From assembly GCA_046049675.1 (NCBI GenBank), contig JBJORA010000017.1, forward strand, positions 1 through 56,336: a DNA stretch of 56,336 nt, in the 5' to 3' direction. Within the stretch, counting starts at the first letter, position 1. Each line of letters begins with the position of its first letter. This DNA comes from CAIXQW01 sp046049675 (GTDB lineage: Bacteria > Bacteroidota > Bacteroidia > Chitinophagales > Chitinophagaceae). The notes beneath the pieces were generated by a model. It did no database searches, was not told the DNA's origin, and was given only the letters and a program-made list of their open reading frames with translations. The position numbers and the translations under genes are program-made. Below, piece by piece: positions 53,059 to 56,336 of the stretch.

Positions 53059-54333
53059 TTATCGTTCAAAAATTAATCGCTTTACTTTTCTTGCTGTATC
53101 CAGAAGTCCTAATTGTTTAGCTATGTTCTTTATTGTTGCTGAACGAAGGTTCCCTCTATTTATACGCTTGTTATATGATAGTTCAAGTGACTTCCATTTA
53201 CTTGCGTCAATCTTACCTGAGCTGTTATCATAACCAATGGTTTTAAGCAACAATTCACACACAAATGATTGGTAAGTGTATTTACCACTCGCAATAATAT
53301 CTACATATGCACGCTCTGCGATTTTTGCACACAACGCAGCATCGCTCATTTTGGCAAAAACTTCAGGTAAATTGCTAAAGTCACGCTTCACTGAAATATA
53401 ATGTACATCGGGGATGAGAATCCCATTGTAATCTCCCTCAATTAAAACCTGACAAGTTTTGGTTATACAGCATTCGAGATGCCTCGGCGAAATCGCTACT
53501 AAATTAAGTGTACCATCTAGTCCTGGAAAAATGTCGTTCTCTGTTTCTTCAAATGTGGCATTAGGAAATTGCTTTTGATACGCAATGCCTTTATTCCAAA
53601 TTGCCCCATCGATGTCTAAAACTGTGCTTCCTCCCTCTAGGCCAATGAAGAATCTGCATTGTAAGAGAAAATCATACCATTTGTCTCCAACTATAGTTGC
53701 ATTTGCTTCTGTACTTATGTCCGTATTAAAGCCATATTTTGGTGCTTCCTGCAGGAAAACATCTGCAATATATGTCTTTAAAAAACCATGCCGCCCCAGC
53801 CATGCTGGTGCCTTGTATGCTCTGTACCCAATGTCGATTGTCCTAGCGATTGACTGTTTTGTGTTAACATAGTCAATAACCTCATGCTCCACATAGCCGG
53901 TGAGCGCTGGCAAAATCTGCACTTTGGAACGATCGACATCATAGTAAATTTTATGCCATTCGCTTGATGGTGCTACAGAGAAAACATAGTTAATATCAAA
54001 ATCCTTAATGCACTTATTTAGTACATCCAAATGTATCCACTCGTCTTGAGGGTATATTACTTTAGTTGCTTTGCTTGCTTTAAGTGGTGCTAACAACTCA
54101 TGTACCTGCTCGTAAGCAGAGAATCCTCCCCATCGCAATGAAATGAATACTGTGGTGAATATGATTAGGTCATATTCTTCTTCAAAATAAGAAGATGGAA
54201 TGGTAGTGCGTAAAGCTGTATTTAAATAAACACATTCCGCATTTGCGTACCGCTCATAGCAATAAAGTAAATCGCGCACCGTACTCCGAAGCGGAAAAAT
54301 TGACTGATGATATAGTACAAGAATTTTAGGCAT
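53059..54333 (-). CDS. CgeB-like glycosyltransferase candidate
   Basis: This 424-residue cytoplasmic protein has a GT-B look. It begins with PKILVLYHQSIFPLRSTVRDLL, and the middle has TKVIYPQDEWIHLD and DIGYRAYKAPAWLGRHGFLK. The C-terminal half has CRFFIGLEGGSTVLDIDGAIW and IPDVHYISVKRDFSNLPEVFAKM, the last resembling the closing block of CgeB/Glyco_trans_1_2 proteins. Canonical EX7E is absent, so donor binding would rely on the EGGS loop. The ATG at 54333 overlaps the flippase 3' end by eight bases; the longer frame's first seven residues are doubtful. Function within the cluster is inferred from neighbours. Confidence 0.65.
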   Translation of the reverse strand: MPKILVLYHQSIFPLRSTVRDLLYCYERYANAECVYLNTALRTTIPSSYFEEEYDLIIFTTVFISLRWGGFSAYEQVHELLAPLKASKATKVIYPQDEWIHLDVLNKCIKDFDINYVFSVAPSSEWHKIYYDVDRSKVQILPALTGYVEHEVIDYVNTKQSIARTIDIGYRAYKAPAWLGRHGFLKTYIADVFLQEAPKYGFNTDISTEANATIVGDKWYDFLLQCRFFIGLEGGSTVLDIDGAIWNKGIAYQKQFPNATFEETENDIFPGLDGTLNLVAISPRHLECCITKTCQVLIEGDYNGILIPDVHYISVKRDFSNLPEVFAKMSDAALCAKIAERAYVDIIASGKYTYQSFVCELLLKTIGYDNSSGKIDASKWKSLELSYNKRINRGNLRSATIKNIAKQLGLLDTARKVKRLIFER

Positions 54334-55768
54334 ACACTTTCTTGCGCAAAGCATTGACGCCAGACATTACTAGCGCCTTATTGTTGATGTAATAATAGAA
54401 TAAGTAAATACCAGCAAGTAAGGGCAACAAGTAACTTACTTTGGGACTAAACTCCATTGCAATTGCAGATGTAAGTGCAGCTGCTAGTAGCAAAACCACG
54501 TCTAGTGCGTTGCTACGCAAATACCGTGAATAAAATCTTGAAAGATGTAATTTGCGATTTATAAGATGCATCGACAACAACATAGCAGCATTTGCTGCAA
54601 AAAAAACAAATGATGCAGCATATAAACTTGCATTTGAAATTAGAATAAAGCCTAACAGTAAAGCTACAATGCTAGCAATAATCTGAGGATAGTTAATTAC
54701 TGATAAGCGTTGAGTATAATAAAGCCCTGCTTGCATTGTGCTAAACAACATAGAGCATACCCAACCTGTTGCACAAAGCCCGACAACTTTGTACGCTGCA
54801 AAGTAGCGATTGTCAGTAACTACATCAACAGCAAGAGGAGCAAGTAAAAATGTACAGGATAGTAAAATACAAAAAGCGGTAACAACTTGACTAAAAACCC
54901 TACTAATGCCCTCTTCGGCTTCCTGCGGCTTTTCCATAAACGACATCATAAAGGGATAATAGGCAGTTTGAAAAGCTGAAGTGCATAAGGATATTACCGT
55001 CGCCAAGGTAAAGCCGATACTAAAAATCCCAGCGGTTGCTAGCCCGTGAAATTCTTGAACAAAATACCGCGGAGCATTTTGTATAACATAGAGAAAAATA
55101 AAACTTAAAATAAGCGGAAATCCATGCTTTAGCATTTGCTTGATATATAAAATTGAAATGCCTCCAAATTTTTGTACGAAGAAGTAGTAAGCTATTTGCA
55201 TTCCTACTGCTACTGCAGAGCCTATCAATGTTCCCAGCAGATAACCTTGCACTCCCATCTGTTTGTATTTTACAAAGTAAATGTTCAGCACCACTGTAGC
55301 CAACACCATCAAAGTATTAAATACAACAAATGGCAGCGCTTTCTTCTCAAATTGCATCCAAAGCAAAATAGGAGAACTTACCATGCTAACTAAAGCTGAA
55401 ATTGCAGACATCATTAGTAAATTCGAGTAGTTTGCATGAAATAAGAGTGTTGAAACTTGTTCGCGAAACACATAAGTTAGAAATAGTGCAATAACGCTAC
55501 TAAATGCAAGCATTGCCAACGCACTTACAATGACCTTCTTACGTTTGTCGTTGGTATCCTGTGCAAAGTATACTAAACCCAGTGCTGCGCCATTACCAAA
55601 CGCGAAAACCGATGATAGCATTAGTGTATACAGTGAAATGGTAGAGATAATTCCGTAGTCACTTGGTGTAAGTAGAGCAGTAAAAAACGGCAAAAGCAGA
55701 AATGATATCATCTTGTTCAATACCTGACCAAGACCATATACAACTGTACCCGACAATAAGTTTTTCAC
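54326..55768 (-). CDS. Wzx-type polysaccharide flippase, GTG start
   Basis: This 480-residue membrane protein of the MOP/Polysacc_synt family has about 14 helices and opens with GTVVYGLGQVLNKMISFLLLP, the hallmark first helix of Wzx flippases, then TPSDYGIISTISLY. It moves lipid-linked repeat units across the inner membrane. The GTG at 55768 is the only start that keeps the first helix; an in-frame stop precedes it by seven codons. The stop overlaps the next gene's start by eight bases. Presence of Wzx together with the Wzy-like protein and the WecA-like initiator points to Wzx/Wzy-dependent assembly, rather than ABC-transporter export. Confidence 0.87.
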   Translation of the reverse strand: MKNLLSGTVVYGLGQVLNKMISFLLLPFFTALLTPSDYGIISTISLYTLMLSSVFAFGNGAALGLVYFAQDTNDKRKKVIVSALAMLAFSSVIALFLTYVFREQVSTLLFHANYSNLLMMSAISALVSMVSSPILLWMQFEKKALPFVVFNTLMVLATVVLNIYFVKYKQMGVQGYLLGTLIGSAVAVGMQIAYYFFVQKFGGISILYIKQMLKHGFPLILSFIFLYVIQNAPRYFVQEFHGLATAGIFSIGFTLATVISLCTSAFQTAYYPFMMSFMEKPQEAEEGISRVFSQVVTAFCILLSCTFLLAPLAVDVVTDNRYFAAYKVVGLCATGWVCSMLFSTMQAGLYYTQRLSVINYPQIIASIVALLLGFILISNASLYAASFVFFAANAAMLLSMHLINRKLHLSRFYSRYLRSNALDVVLLLAAALTSAIAMEFSPKVSYLLPLLAGIYLFYYYINNKALVMSGVNALRKKVYA

Positions 55769-55782
55769 TTTGGAAATAGGCC

Positions 55783-56336
55783 CTATTTATACATTCTTTC
55801 AATAATGTCAACTACCTTCAAACCTTCCAAGGCGTTTGTTGTAATAGCACTTCTACCTTTAAGTACATCCACCACGTTCTCTATTACATAGTGATGATTG
55901 GCTGCACTACCCTTGTAGGCACCATAGTCATTGCCAGGATTTGTAGGAGCAAGTTCAGGCATCTGATAGTCTTTTACATTGCACACCTCTACTTTATCCA
56001 TATATTGACCGCCAATTTTTATACTGCCATTTTCAGCGATAATCGTCATACTGCTTTCTAGGTTCTGATTCCAAATACTAGTACTAAAGTTAAGACAACC
56101 TATGCCACCATCTACGAACTCAAAGTTGATGATACCGCTATCTTCTGGCAATTCGGTAAGTCCAGTGTGATTGAAGTTTGCAAAACGACTACGTACATCG
56201 CAAATATCGCCAAACAGCCAATACATTAAGTCAATAAAGTGACTGAATTGTGTATAGAGTGTTCCTCCATCAAGGGCTTTTTTGCCATGCCAACTATCTG
56301 GTTTATAGTAGCGATTGTCGCGGTTCCAATAGCAGT
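55783..56336 (-). CDS. Gfo/Idh/MocA family oxidoreductase, C-terminal part
   Basis: The visible 183 residues are the C-terminal substrate domain of a Gfo/Idh/MocA dehydrogenase; the NAD domain lies beyond the right edge. Visible strings are YWNRDNRYYKPDSWHG, DGGTLYTQFSHFIDLMYWLFGD (two short pieces of the family's catalytic helix region, with the His in QFSHFIDL) and ENGSIKIGG. Enzymes with a DGG-x-L-x-x-Q-x-x-H-x-I-D helix include WlbA/WbpB, which oxidise UDP-GlcNAcA at C3 on the way to 2,3-diacetamido uronic acids. The assignment to that subgroup is inference; any sugar dehydrogenase is possible. The stop is 14 bases before the flippase start. The frame is open to the window end, so the listed ATG at 56226 is internal. 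Confidence 0.83.
   Translation of the reverse strand, partial: CYWNRDNRYYKPDSWHGKKALDGGTLYTQFSHFIDLMYWLFGDICDVRSRFANFNHTGLTELPEDSGIINFEFVDGGIGCLNFSTSIWNQNLESSMTIIAENGSIKIGGQYMDKVEVCNVKDYQMPELAPTNPGNDYGAYKGSAANHHYVIENVVDVLKGRSAITTNALEGLKVVDIIERMYK

Overview
The window is about 56 kb of moderately AT-rich DNA from a member of the Bacteroidota, probably a Chitinophagales/Sphingobacteriales-like organism. The evidence is type IX secretion (T9SS) C-terminal domains of both the type A and the gliding-motility/CHU_C kind, GloVer tandem-repeat and related secreted proteins, a bacterial GH3 protein, a FucP-like sugar porter next to a ROK kinase, weak or absent Shine-Dalgarno sequences, and -7 boxes of the form TAnnTTTG. 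Placement below phylum is inference. No rRNA, tRNA, CRISPR array, insertion sequence or phage gene was seen, and no gene-free stretch exceeds 300 bases.

Region 1 (1-8790): the start of a fused B12-dependent acyl-CoA mutase (IcmF type) runs off the left edge. A YkuD L,D-transpeptidase lipoprotein and a CHU_C-tailed secreted protein follow, convergent. Next is a minus-strand operon for the lower phenylacetyl-CoA pathway (LysE exporter, paaG, paaH, paaY, a DinB-like protein and two small membrane proteins), then an SnoaL-like lipoprotein on the plus strand.

Region 2 (8797-20442): a secreted protein of unknown role, a GH3 acyl-amido synthetase-like enzyme, a sugar transporter plus ROK sugar kinase operon, a small membrane protein, a 1217-residue 13-repeat GloVer protein, and a T9SS-exported propeller-like protein followed by a clear rho-independent terminator.

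Region 3 (20639-56336): a surface polysaccharide locus. Two plus-strand genes encode a WecA-type initiating phosphosugar transferase and a TviB/WbpO-type UDP-HexNAc 6-dehydrogenase. Facing them is a 33-kb minus-strand gene train, mostly with gaps under 50 bp or short overlaps, that enters from beyond the right edge. It encodes a Gfo/Idh/MocA oxidoreductase, a Wzx flippase, five glycosyltransferase candidates, three AsnB-type amidotransferases, a membrane acyltransferase, three SDR epimerases including a WbpP/TviC type, an LpxD-like N-acyltransferase paired with a PIG-L deacetylase, an O-antigen ligase/polymerase, a beta-helix protein, a NodB/DUF2334-like deacetylase, a methyltransferase and a polytopic membrane protein. 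The parts fit an O-antigen or capsule rich in amidated, acylated amino-uronic acids: WecA-type initiation, UDP-HexNAcA synthesis and C4 epimerisation, amidation by AsnB-like enzymes, glycosyl transfer, flipping by Wzx and polymerisation. The structure itself is inferred.

The most unusual item is a 2715-residue secreted protein inside that locus (39745-47892). It carries a transglutaminase-like domain, Fn3-like domains, an alpha/beta-hydrolase with a GLSQGG nucleophile elbow, 17 two-cysteine modules spaced almost exactly 83 codons apart, and a T9SS tail. The middle modules show an alternating two-module (166-codon) super-repeat.
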